From NCBI GenBank assembly GCA_030435675.1, contig CM059624.1, positions 6,534,769 to 6,598,768 on the forward strand: DNA of 64,000 nt. The letters are read 5' to 3'. Within the stretch, counting starts at the first letter, position 1; every line of letters starts with the position of its first letter. The notes under the pieces are model-generated. The model was not told where the DNA came from. It saw only the letters and a list, made by a program, of their open reading frames with translations, and ran no database searches. Positions 11,328 through 21,879 of this stretch are shown here, piece by piece. Origin of the DNA: Steinernema hermaphroditum. Its lineage: Eukaryota; Nematoda; Chromadorea; Rhabditida; Steinernematidae. Position numbers and translations under genes: made by a program.

Positions 11328-12014
11328 ATGTCTTCTGAATATTCCGCGATCCGTCGCCGACCATCTTCTTTGTCCAAGTTGTCGATCTTAGTGTCACGTC
11401 AACCTTACCGCGGCGAAGACCTCCTTCGCACTGCAAAGTTGAGTCCTGTAGCGGGTACGGTAATCAGCGCTTCTTGGCTGCAGAGTGCGTCGGAGAACGA
11501 AGGGCAGAGGGAAAGGCGTCGAGCCACTCGTGCGAGAACTTGCTGAAGGAACCATCCGATGTGTACATCTGCAAGAACTGCAGCTCCGATGAGATGGTGG
11601 GATACGGTAGCCTCTACTCTACGAATCCGTTCAGTTCCACGTCTGCGCTTACTGTGTTATCAAGCAGCACTGAGACCACGACGTCAGTCGCCTGGAGGTC
11701 GCAGGGACCAAGGAGTGCGAAGAGGCGTTGTTACGCATCGAGCTGCAGCTCACGGAGTTCCGGGGCGCCCTGGAGCGCCTCGCGGCGATGATGAAGACGA
11801 TCGAGGAGAAGCTGAAGTTCTGCAGCGCGCTGACTGCCCCTCTTCCAAAGATGATCTTTCAGAGCCTTTAGCATCTGGAGGCCTTCCACGCTGCGTACCT
11901 CTATCAGAAGGAGATGATGAAGTCGAAGTTCTACAGCAAAGAGGACCTGCGGCGCTTGACGAAGAAGGCTTAGGCAAACCTCGAAATCACCACAGGCCTT
12001 CGGAATCTGCTCAA
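11328..12014 (+). pseudogene. Decayed B-box/coiled-coil (TRIM-like) gene
   Basis: After an acceptor (CTGCCGCAG) an ATG opens a short exon (MSSEYSAIRRR). Past two intron-like gaps comes a cysteine/histidine module, VYICKNCSSDEM then FHVCAYCVIKQH, of the B-box kind found in worm RING/B-box proteins. A helical stretch follows (ECEEALLRIELQLTEFRG, LERLAAMMKTIEEKL). That one reading frame is broken by a TGA right after the B-box (about 11671), a TAG near 11868 and another near 11971, although the protein sequence between the stops remains well formed. No RING lies upstream. This fits a recently disabled gene; the intact RING gene at 12604 may be a relative. Confidence 0.5.
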
Positions 12015-12189
12015 GGTACGGTGGCGCTGGTGGGCCTACGTTGCGGTAGCGCTCTTTCAGTACGATTGCTTGTCGTCAACTGAACTTGTCAACGTCCAAG
12101 CGTGTCAACCGCAGGTGTCCTGGACTTCGCTCCAAAGCTACCCTCCTTCTTCGCGAAAGTAATTTAAATCTTGAAGTAGCGCATCCCGA

Positions 12190-12400
12190 GGATACTGTAT
12201 AAAGTGTGTCAGAGTAATGAAATGATTTTCGAGACAGTCTCTAAAGTGCACAAGGTGAATCATTTGGAGAGGAATTGGAGGGAGACCGGTCGAGTCGAGT
12301 TCAGTAGACAGTCTTTCTGTCGCAACGAGACAGAAATGTCTACAGGACTATTTGAGCGGTTGAAAACTGACTTTTTTGGAACACCTTGTATACCGCAGAT
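12190..12400. mobile_element. Probable mariner-type MITE
   Basis: The segment starts with TGTATAAAGTGTGTCAGAG and ends with the loosely complementary AAAAAAGTGTTCC-type sequence reading TTTTTTGGAACACCTTGTAT. The internal words AGACAGTCT (near 12233 and 12310) recur near 24516, 24630 and 61868. About 200 bp, no coding capacity. The inverted match is imperfect, so the borders are approximate. The rest of 12015-12603 shows nothing else. Confidence 0.35.
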
Positions 12401-12603
12401 CACTCCTTTCACTATATTTCTGTGCCGTCCTATGACTCAGAGTTTCTACTCCGTACCGACGACGATCAACCACCGTCAGTCAACAGAACAACAAGTTTAC
12501 TAAACCCCCGGGGTTGTTGACCCTCTTGGTTCAGCGGTATCGATCTACAGAGTAAACACCAATCATCCCTCAGCAGACGTTTGCGTCGATTCCATTCGGG
12601 GAA

Positions 12604-13032
12604 ATGGATTTTCAGGAAGGCATCGACGCCTCACTCAGGTGTCCGATCTGCCTCGACCTCTTCGAGGAGCCGGTGACAGTACCCTGTGGTCACTCCTTCT
12701 GCCGACGCTGCTTGCACCGCCTAGCGAGGCGCATGATGAACCGATGCCCTAACTGCCGCGCGGAGTTCGAAGGCGACGTCGGGCGGATGAAGACGACGAT
12801 CGCTTTGAAATGTAAGAGCACTCCGGGGTTCCTAAGGGAGCTCGCTTCAGATATGGCCGAGTTGTGGAAGAGGGCGACCGTAGAGGCTTCTTCAGAAAAT
12901 CCGCCGCCGCGAAGAAGCCCGGAGATCAACCCGAGCCAGGTTGAGGAGACGACGACACGACCGGCTTCCATGGGGATTCGAAGTCGCTCTCCAAGATGGT
13001 GTGAACCGCTCTATTCTGTGACGCCCCTCTAG
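12604..13032 (+). CDS. Small RING-finger protein (C3HC4)
   Basis: A single-exon frame of 142 residues. A canonical C3HC4 RING occupies residues 13-57: [20 protein letters not shown], then CRRCLHRL and CPNCRAEF, with all eight zinc ligands in place. It is of the class found at the N terminus of TRIM-type E3 ubiquitin ligases, so ubiquitin transfer through an E2 is the likely activity. The remainder is polar and Pro/Ser/Thr-rich with no B-box, coiled coil or substrate domain. AATAAA at 13079 sits about 50 bp past the stop, which supports an expressed gene. The product is much shorter than TRIM proteins and may be a truncated duplicate of the family represented by the adjacent pseudogene. Confidence 0.7.
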   Translation: MDFQEGIDASLRCPICLDLFEEPVTVPCGHSFCRRCLHRLARRMMNRCPNCRAEFEGDVGRMKTTIALKCKSTPGFLRELASDMAELWKRATVEASSENPPPRRSPEINPSQVEETTTRPASMGIRSRSPRWCEPLYSVTPL

Positions 13033-13644
13033 GCCGACGCCTCGATTCGTTATTGAATTACTGTATGCTGCAACTGCAAATAAAGTGCTTCCTACAACAG
13101 AAAATAGCCCTCTGCAAAGAACTCGGCTCAGAGGGTCAACCTTCAGACGATGCGTGTCCTCCTTACCCAAATAGCTTTCATTACGACAAGACCAGTAGAA
13201 AATAACCACACATCAAGTGGATTACCGTGTCTTCGGTTTCGACGCAAGCTCCGACTCTTCCGATAAAGAGTAGTGATATGCAACGCTTGTTAACTTGATA
13301 TGTTGTTTGATTTGAAAGATATTAGGGTAAGGAGGACATGCAAAACAATTAGGGCGCGATTAAAACGTGAAAACCCACAGCAATTAGACAAAAAGCTGGA
13401 AAATATTGGTAGCCGGTTCGAAAAAATGCTACTCCTTCGCGAGGAAAACTCTACCTTCTGTGAATCGGCGCTCGTTCGACGCGCAATTGATTAAGTAAGA
13501 GGGCTATGCTTGCAGTTTTCCAAAAAACGCACGAAACCATGGAGAAAAATGGCAAAGACTACGGTCGGTTCACCAAATTCACTATGTTGCCTTACGAACG
13601 ACGCGACCACACGCCGCGAACGTGCAAAAATGGCGTGTCAGGAG
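13033..13644. other. Spacer, no gene seen
   Basis: The 3' flank of the RING gene, about 600 bp up to the hAT element. Short open frames are present on both strands, but none has a domain or splice support. Confidence 0.5.
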
Positions 13645-14740
13645 CAAGGGTGGGCAATAGGTCGCCCCGATTTGGGGGGGGGGGTCGGTTACCATTCGGA
13701 GCCGACCGTCTGCGCGAGCGGTGCGATATAAGCGCAGACGACAAGAAAAATGGCTTCGTTCATCAACGTATCCGATGACGGAGTACAGGTTCAGGGCACT
13801 TGCGCCGCAGGGAAATCGTGGTGGGACCACTTACTTGTAGTCCCATCTCAGCCGCGTTTGTTAAATTTTTATAATGACGATCGGGGTTTTTTTTCTTCAG
13901 CATCTTGTAGAGGAGAAAAATTCACTATGAGCTGACTATGTGTCTTAAATACGAAGCTGACTTGAAAAAGCTGATTTCGAGATTCAAATGTCAAATGTTT
14001 GGACCTCGTTTTAGGGCACTTCCCATTCACGGGGGGGGTATATAACCCCATATATTCTTGTACTCCATAGTGTGCTCTACAAGAATACATTCACCGTTTG
14101 TTTTGTTCTTTGGATCATTTTTATGGAATTATTTAGTCTGGAACACTATAAAACAACGTAAGGGGTCTTAAAACATCGACCTTGCTGTTAGGGGGGAATT
14201 GTTTTTACCGATGTCCTGCGATCTAGCCAGTCGTATTCAGCATAGACTCATCTACAACAATATGCATAAGGCTCTGAAGTCACACTTGTCGTCGGGGTGT
14301 AAAAGTACTCTTATAATAGGATCATAAATTTCCGTCAAAAGTACCGTAATCGTTTGACTTAGTTTTAGGTCCTTTTTCGGTGACCGGGGGGGGATAACCC
14401 TACACAGTCCTGTTCGCCATCGAGTCCTCTACAAGACTGTATGCACCGTTTTGTGTGCCCCTTGGCCCGAAATTAAGTAAAAGTCGAAAAGTGTTAAAAA
14501 AGTCGATTTTACAATTTCGACCTGTTCCGAGGGTAGTGACTCTGCGTAGATCCCTCGTGACCCCACTTACACTGTTCAGAATTGTCTCCTCTACAATATG
14601 CTGTATAACTTTCGGCAGTTTCAGCAAGCCATAAGGTGTAAAAGTGGTCAAAACCACGACCAATTGCCCCCAAGTGCTCCCGCAACGATATCCCTGACTG
14701 ATCATGCCGTCGCTCCAAGAGCGACCTTTGCCCACCCCTG
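13645..14740. mobile_element. Non-autonomous hAT-type element with 8-bp target duplication
   Basis: The left end is CAAGGGTGGGCAATAGGTCG and the right end is complementary to CAGGGGTGGGCAAAGGTCGC, the classic hAT terminal motif. Both sides carry the identical octamer GTCAGGAG (13637-13644 and 14741-14748), the target-site duplication length of hAT elements. The interior (1.1 kb) has no transposase. It is built of degenerate direct repeats of about 160-180 bp, each with a phrase like CTCTACAAGAATACATTCAC (near 14071, 14248, 14427 and 14588, and a variant near 13906), several preceded by G runs. A G run at 13674-13683 is among the longest homopolymers here. Confidence 0.8.
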
Positions 14741-17700
14741 GTCAGGAGCAAACGCCGAAAAGGGCACAAGTTTTTTGAATCCGACTATACCGGACACGAC
14801 CGTCTAGCCTTAACTGTCTAGACTTGATTTGCTGGACCGTACGAGAGATTTAATGTTAAGTGTTGTTTTGGGTCGTTGCAAGGGACGGTTTGGCTATTGT
14901 TATTGTTTATTCGGTCTCCCTCTATTTCATACGACCGGTTGTATCTGTAGACGATGCTTCCAAAAGTATCCCAAAATCACTCGTGAATTATCACGGACAT
15001 TGTAAAAGTGCAGCCCATAGTGGCCAGTACGGCATCACAAATGCGTAACGAACGTTTTTCATTGCGGAAATGATGTGCGCAAGATCGGTCGTTCGTCTCG
15101 CGGTTGTGCGTTGTGCGACATGATGCATGTGCTTGGCAAGGCTACAGTATGCTTGAACCAACTGTGGCATTGACTTTCAACAGCACCTTGCAGTACCTTG
15201 CTTCCTCTGTTGTCCCCTGATCTTCTTCAGAATCTCATTTCTAATTAGGAACGTCGCTTATCGAATATCAGGCGCCCTCACCTTGAGGACAGCCTTCAAA
15301 GAGTAGTACATAACATTTCACGGTTGCGAGAAATGTGAGTCCGTTGATCTCATGAAGATCCCTCTAGGATGAATGGAGCCACGCCGGAAGCCTAGGACAC
15401 GTCGTGCCTTTTTTGAAACACGTGGAAGTCGCTTTTCCGGCGTTGAAACATCCATAATTTAGGCGTCCAACGGGAGAACGTCACCATTTTAAAATTGCAC
15501 CTCTTCTTAAGGGGCTTTTGAGCTGCTCTTTGACTTCGGGTCATTTCTGCTCCGCCAGGAAATTGTAGGTTTTGCAACGAGGGGGAAACGGCAAGAAGAG
15601 CCTCGATGCTTTATGGGACCCGAATTTCACAAAAAGAAGCATCAACCGAGTGATTAGCGACTAGGGTGGCTCGCTGAAGCAGTAGATGAAGGACTGAGGG
15701 GGCTTCCACTTCTGAGGTATTCAAACATCGATCAACTTTGAGGGCTGAGGAATGTGAATTTCTTCACGAATCCTACAGTACCCCTCAGAGACCAGTGGGA
15801 CCGCCTTAGTCACGTGTCCTCTCTCTCCTTTTACCAACACGTGAAAAGTCTCTTTCAGCGCTTTTTGAGCATCCATAATTTAGGTGTTCCAGAGGGAATG
15901 GCCCCTCCGCGTCCTCCCGGAATTCCCGTCCTCTCCCCGGTGCCCTCGGGTGTCTCCAGGGGAAACGAACGACGCAGGCAGATGCGCCTAAGTGGGGGCA
16001 GCTGTTTTTGGCTCACTCAGTTGCCATAGCGCCGCCGCGGACATCTTCCCCCTCCTCAGCAATTTTGCTTTCCGGCCGCAGAACGGGCTGAAGTGCCCTC
16101 CAGGAAGAGGCTAATCCCTTTGTTGGAACCTCAATTAGGCGATGGCAGAAGGCAGCCTGGTGGCGCCTGTTGCGACGGCAACGCTGCCGGCCCGGGGACT
16201 AATTGTTTACGCGCGCCATCGCGCAGATCCATCATAATCTCCGTCCATTCGGGGAGTGCCGAAGCCGGGCCATAATCCGGCCACATCGGCTAATTATAAT
16301 CTGGATGATTGACCGGGCCCGCAGTCATCTACTCCGTTCCCCGGCGCTTCCGGCAGCCGCAAGCAATGTCAAGCGATTCGCCGCACAAACAATGAATAAT
16401 TAATCCGGGCCCGGTGTGGCCCTCTCACACGCCTATTGACTCCGCCGGGAAGGGCCATGTGTGGCCCCCACAGGGGCGCACTTCGGGCTACGGTAGCGGC
16501 GCGACGACGGATTCGAAAACAAGTGATTCCACATGCATGTAAATCTGTCGGATTTCGGCGAGTTTTCGCCACCAAAAAGCCGTCATGTTTATGCATAAAT
16601 GAACGCCGCCGCGGGAAAGCAGACAGCTGAGCTATCGTATGACACCTAGAGTGCTTGTTGTTGGGCAAGCTGTGGGAACCTGGGCCAAGGAGACGGTCAC
16701 CCTTGACCTCAAAACAATTCTGGGTTGTTATTCGGTTCCAGAGCTGGATATTGTGGCTGATCGAGGGAACCGCATCCTTTGTATTCTTCTTGGACAGAAT
16801 CGCGGTGATCCTGCATGGTCGTTGTCGGGTCACAAACAGGAAATCAAAGCCTTAAGCTAAAAAAGAGGTTAAAAGTGAGAAATAGAGAAGAAGAGCAAAA
16901 TTCGAGCGTAAGATCATGAGATATCTGTGGCCATTTTGTGTTCTCGTCGTATTCAGAAGATAGACCGAAGTCAGATTCAGATTATGGTTTTCTTCTATGT
17001 TAAGTAAGAAAAACCCTCAAGACTCAACAATATAAACCTCGACTTATCATCCCTGTCCACAAAGGTGTATCTATTCTGTCCATACAAGATCTTCACCGTT
17101 CCCCACTTCGACCACCTCTTATCGCGTAATGTATCCTTCTCCCCTCAAGTGCCCATATCTCTCACCCGGCGCAGGCTTATCCCCGCAATTCGGGAGCATA
17201 GGAATTGACCCGAGTTGACCTTAGATCACCTGCGTTGTCGAGAAGCAGCTCCCCTCCGCAGCTGCCGATCCTCCGCGCCGCGACGGTTAATTACCATTTC
17301 GATAGCGTGCGTCCCGGAAACGACGTCGACGATAGGCTTATTAGGGGTGCGCGAAAAGAAGCAGATGTGCCGAGTGCGCGCGAGTGGTCGAGGATTGGTT
17401 TAGTGGGACAGGAGAGCAGCTGAAAACCCGAGACGACAGTTCGATGGATCGTCGTCGGAGACGAGGCAATTAGAGGCCGCTGGACGAAGGAGCACCGGAT
17501 CGCCGAGGGCACCGGAAGAGACCGAGGTTGGGGTGGCACGGAGGGGCAATTAGCGCCTGGAGGTGGGTGATTGCGTGTGCGACTAAGATGCTAATGAGGG
17601 TTACGGTAGCGATTAGGGGAGAGGTGAGGCTGGAATTGCGTAAAGTAGCTTGGTTTGAGGGAGTTCGCGGACACATAGTCACCATGGATAGATGCGTTCA

Positions 17701-20635
17701 GAGTTCATACATCGCTGCTTTTTGTGTTAAAAGTGATCCCTGAAATAAACGTGGAAAGATCCTCTGTGTCTTCGGTCCACAGATAAGCGAATGTGTGGAG
17801 ATACCGTAACAGACAATAGGCCCATTAGCTCTCACCCGTCCGAACAAAAGCGGTGACCTCAGCCGCACTCCTTACCTCACTAATTAATTCACTCATCCGC
17901 TAATCCTCCGTGTTTGGTGCGCGAAAACACGGTCCACTCAAGGTTACGGCCACCTCCTCGTCCACAAAAGAGCCCATTTCCTTCCCAGCAGCGTGTCTAA
18001 TTGCATAAGTGTCCGTCGCGCATTAATTTGTCGTTTCGCCACAAAGGCCTTGGGGAGAACATCTGCCGGACATCGTCATTCCTGCACGGCGATTCTTCGG
18101 TACTTCACACGTTGTAACTCCTCTTCTGTTTGCGCAGGTTAATCTCTCCGAATCGGCGCCATCTGCGCCGCATTGCGTAACTCGGCGCGCGTCTGAACTC
18201 TTCACCTCGGAAGGTGTACACCTAGCCGTGTTTCGCACACCGAAGGATTACCGATTGCACAAGAGGCGATTATGCCGGGAAAGCACATATTTATGGATTT
18301 GCAGAGGGCGCACTTAATTGGCGACTGTGTAGGGGTATCCGGAGAGAAAACGATCCGACGACGGATTCTGAGAATCTTACAAATGGCACTATGTATGCAG
18401 GGTCAAATACAGAGACAAATGCAGGGGGAAGTAAAAACGGATCAATTCGATGGGTTTCCTATCAGGCAAAAAGTACTCAAAAATAGCGCTTAAATGAGGC
18501 AACTAAATGCCACATAAAGACAGCCTGAGTGGTAGTCAGCCTGAGTATTTAGGATTCGAAATAGTAAAAACGATAGCACAGACCTTTGCTTGTCACAATT
18601 TCGACGCCAATTTTGCGATCGAAACTTTTCACTTCTGAATACTGTCTGCTCTTTCCTTGTACTGTAGATTCGCTTTCATAGAACGCTTTCGGCAATTTGA
18701 GGTTTTCCTAGATCCGGGCCCATCACTTTTATTTGGAACGACACAGACACTCTTCGATCTGTGTTGTTTTTGGTATTGTAGGCCTGTTCCTGTTCCGTTC
18801 AGTTTGTGAGTAAATATCGTATCCGTCCGCAAACAAAACGTTACGAAAGAACGCCGCAAGACAAAGAATTGCGGAGGCGACCTGAAACTCCTTCTCCCCT
18901 GGACTCCAAAGTGGTCTCATGCAATATTCAGGCCCGACCATAAAAACCAGTCTATGTTTTGGGACACTCCTAGCCTGTCCAGCAACGTGCTCATCATTCG
19001 ACAATTAGGGCGTTCTTGCTCTGCAATCGCTTCGGCCCGGGCGATGAATAATTCCGGCGCCGAATCGTTCCTCACTTCTGTCGTCGCTACAGAATCGGGA
19101 ATTTCATTAAAAATTGATGTCGCGGCTGTTATCGGGACGCACAGTGTCGCCATGTGGCGCTCCAATAGATCATCGTCGTCGGGAGTGCACGGTTGTCCCC
19201 TCGGAAAATAATTTATGACGGACCCGCATCCAAACATGGCCCGCGATGATAGGGCAATTTGTCGCGCGGTCTGCGCGGCAGCTGTTAGCGGCGACCGGTC
19301 AGGGTTGCGCAAAGCGGAGTGACCCGAGGAAAAGTTTGCGAACTTCGGAGAAGCCGAAAGGGCGCCGCCTGGGAGCGGAAGTGTTGCATAAGAGCGAAAA
19401 CATCGCGTGCGGACTCGAGTGGCGCGGGAAAGTGCAGAACTTAGGGGGTACGGTAGCCGGAGGTCACACAGGTCGTATTGTCGTCGCATACCGTATAATT
19501 ATGCAATCGAAGAACATTACGGGCCGTTTTGCTAATTGGCACATTTACAAGTGGCCGAGCAGGGTGACAATAGGGATCGAGTTGGGGCTTTGTTTTAGGG
19601 CTGCTGGGAGTGGGGTCTGTGGAGTACTGTATGGAAAGTGCATTCCGGCTCCTCCCCTGCGGACACAGACGTATCTTTGATAGACAGCCCCATTATCGTG
19701 TCGCCTGGAGACTGAACTGGAAAATGCCCTTTTAGGGCGCACAGAGGAAGCGTCGGATGATATAGGGGAGACTTAGGACCTGAAGGCGCAAGATGGGATT
19801 TGTTCAGAGCAGTTTGTTGTGAGCTCCGTTGGTCTCTTAGAAGCGCACTCCTTTTTGACAAATTTATTTTGGAATTTGGCCAAATCGACACTATTCTATC
19901 AATTATAAATTTGTTGTCAATAGCCTGGGATAACCGTATGGAAGTGCACCATCATAACATCAAAACGATAATAGAATCATTTGGGAAATGTGGATGTTAG
20001 TAACTCCATTCACATTCCTTCTATGAATCGTCTCCTAGGGCACCGTATCGCCATGCACTATCACGTGATTTTCGAATCTATGCCACTGTTTACATGCCCA
20101 GAATTCTAACTCTTTCTAACACTTTACGACCCTCGGTTTGTTTTGGGTTTTCTTATCGCCTTCCCATCAGCTTCTTATTACTAAAAGTGACTAATTATCG
20201 CCACCCACCCATCAGCGTCGTCACCTCGTCTGCCTGCTCCTTATCTCCTCGGTTTCACAACTTCTATCTCTCTGGTGCCGCCCTGTCCCTTCTTTGTAAG
20301 TGGCCGACCCCCATTGTGAAATTCGGCCGATGAGTCATGCGCTCGCCTAACCCGGCGTTCGCGAGGCTTTGTCTCTTCGCTTTTTCCGCTGCTTCTACCA
20401 TATGGCCCACGATCAATTTCCCCTCGGGTAGTGCAGGCCTGCACAGGATCCCGACCCTCGGCGGCCCATGAAAAAATCGGCTTTCGAGGGTGCACGCGCT
20501 GATTAGCGGTGTCGCGCGGCGGAGCCGGGGGGCGGCGCCCCAAATTCGACCGTCGAGGGCGGAGGGAGGCAGCTGGTCGCCCGGGTCAATCCAGTGCATG
20601 AGGTAGCCGTCGTCCTGTCGGCCACTCACTCCGAA
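14741..20635. promoter_or_regulatory. 5.9-kb gene-free region upstream of egl-46/INSM
   Basis: No exon with a recognisable domain was found on either strand. The region alternates AT-rich stretches with GC-rich blocks containing homeodomain-like TAATTA/ATTAG words (16200-16420, 17270-17600, 17880-18020, 19000-19260). Long open frames in the GC-rich blocks (for example minus strand 18917-19489 and 16369-16833) have low-complexity translations without domains. The extent and position fit cis-regulatory DNA of the neuronal regulator that follows, but that is inference. Confidence 0.35.
15400..15900 (+). repeat. Pair of similar elements around CATCCATAATTTAGG
   Basis: Two segments about 420 bp apart share the same word order: an ACACGTG box, a pyrimidine-rich tract, then CATCCATAATTTAGG, a CGTCC or TGTTCC, and a G run (about 15409-15475 and 15811-15897). 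A third, weaker copy (GGGCATCCATAAATTTG) occurs near 40596. They may be diverged copies of a mobile fragment or duplicated regulatory modules. Confidence 0.45.
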
Positions 20636-21879
20636 ATGTCTTTGGGCGACTTCCTGGTCCACAGGCTTCTGTCCGTCCAACGCGACGCCGCCGTCGCCTC
20701 CCCGGTGCCGAGCTGCTCCTCGTCGGACGATGGCGCCCCACCACCCACGTCGACGGCTTCGCTCTTCGGGCCCCAGCAGGCCCTCGCCCTCCAATTGGCC
20801 CAGTTTCAAATGCTCTACCAGGCCGCCTTTCTCGCCCAGATCCAGCAACAACAACAGCAGCAGATTAAGGTAATCAGCGGCGCCACTTCTGGGAATCTAG
20901 TGAGGCCACTTTAGAGCGTCGACGACGTCCTTCCCTCCGCCGCCCTCTCGCCTTCCGCCTCCTCCAGCGCCTCATCCTCCGACTCTTCGGAGTCCCGGAA
21001 GCGCCCCGCCAAGCCCGACCCCGAGAGTACGGTAGCGAAGAAGGCGAAGGCGCCGAAGCGGACGCATCTTGAGGACGCGGAGACCAATTCGCCCGTTTCA
21101 GGCATGTTCATTAAGGTGAGTGTGCAGCTGGCCCCCAAGGTCACCACTACCGTACCCTACAGGATGCCGCGGAGATCCCCTCCACCGAGGAGCTGCAGAA
21201 GGAAGCGGACCTCGACGAGACGGCCTCCTACGTGCACGTCTCCGTCGAGTCCAAAAGGCTCATCTCCCTCATCCCCAACGTCATCGGCGACTCCGTCTGC
21301 GCCCTCTGCAAGGTTCGTCCGCCCCCAGAGCTACCGTACTCACTAGATGCATTCAGGTGCGGTACGAGGACGTTTTCAAGCTGGCGCAACACAAGTGTCC
21401 GCGCATCGCCTACGAGGCCTACAAGTGTCCCGAATGCGACAAGGTAAACAGCCGGGAGCCTCAAAGCGGCGCCGCTGAGTCAAATGGAACACCTGTGCGC
21501 GCGGGGACGCATTGATATGCTAATTAATTAGGCGCTAAAGACGAAACCGCGAAAGGCGCACGCCGATGGGCGCCCGATTTGCATAATTTGCATTTTCTGA
21601 TTGACTCCGCTTTGTGCTTTCGGCGGCGATTAATCCCGCGCCGACACTTCATTAACCGAGATTCCCCCTACAGTACCTCGACTCCGCTGACTCTTTCCGT
21701 TGCAGGTCTTCAGCTGTCCGGCGAACCTCGCCTCCCACCGGCGATGGCACAAACCGCGCTCCGAGACGCAGCAGGCTTGCTCCTCGTGCGACCAGAAGTT
21801 CGACTCGAAGAAGCAACTGAAAGCGCACCACTGCCTCCTCTCCAGCAGTCCGGCCATCGCCTCCCTTCTCTTCTCCTAG
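20636..21879 (+). CDS. egl-46: INSM-family zinc-finger transcription factor, EGL-46 homologue
   Basis: Five exons (20636-20869, 20915-21115, 21163-21312, 21357-21443, 21706-21879) join in phase to 281 residues. Three zinc fingers cluster at the C terminus: [19 protein letters not shown], then CPECDK plus [18 protein letters not shown] across an intron, then [19 protein letters not shown]. The middle finger is the near-invariant INSM signature. Upstream come a conserved acidic block ([17 protein letters not shown]), a Ser-rich region with a basic patch (KKAKAPKR), and a Gln/Leu-rich stretch. C. elegans EGL-46 and vertebrate INSM1 act in late neuronal and neuroendocrine differentiation, including cell-cycle exit. 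The start ([12 protein letters not shown]) only faintly recalls the SNAG repressor motif. Short introns 2 and 3 each carry a TACCGTA word. The long gene-free region upstream suits a tightly regulated gene. Confidence 0.9.

Noticed and set aside
18917..19489. Minus-strand open frame of 190 codons
   Set aside because: It lies in a GC-rich, TAATTA-containing block with low-complexity translation, no domain, no splice borders and no poly(A) signal.
20264..20854. Minus-strand open frame of 196 codons overlapping the first egl-46 exon
   Set aside because: Antisense shadow of a GC-rich real exon; the plus strand has the homologous protein.
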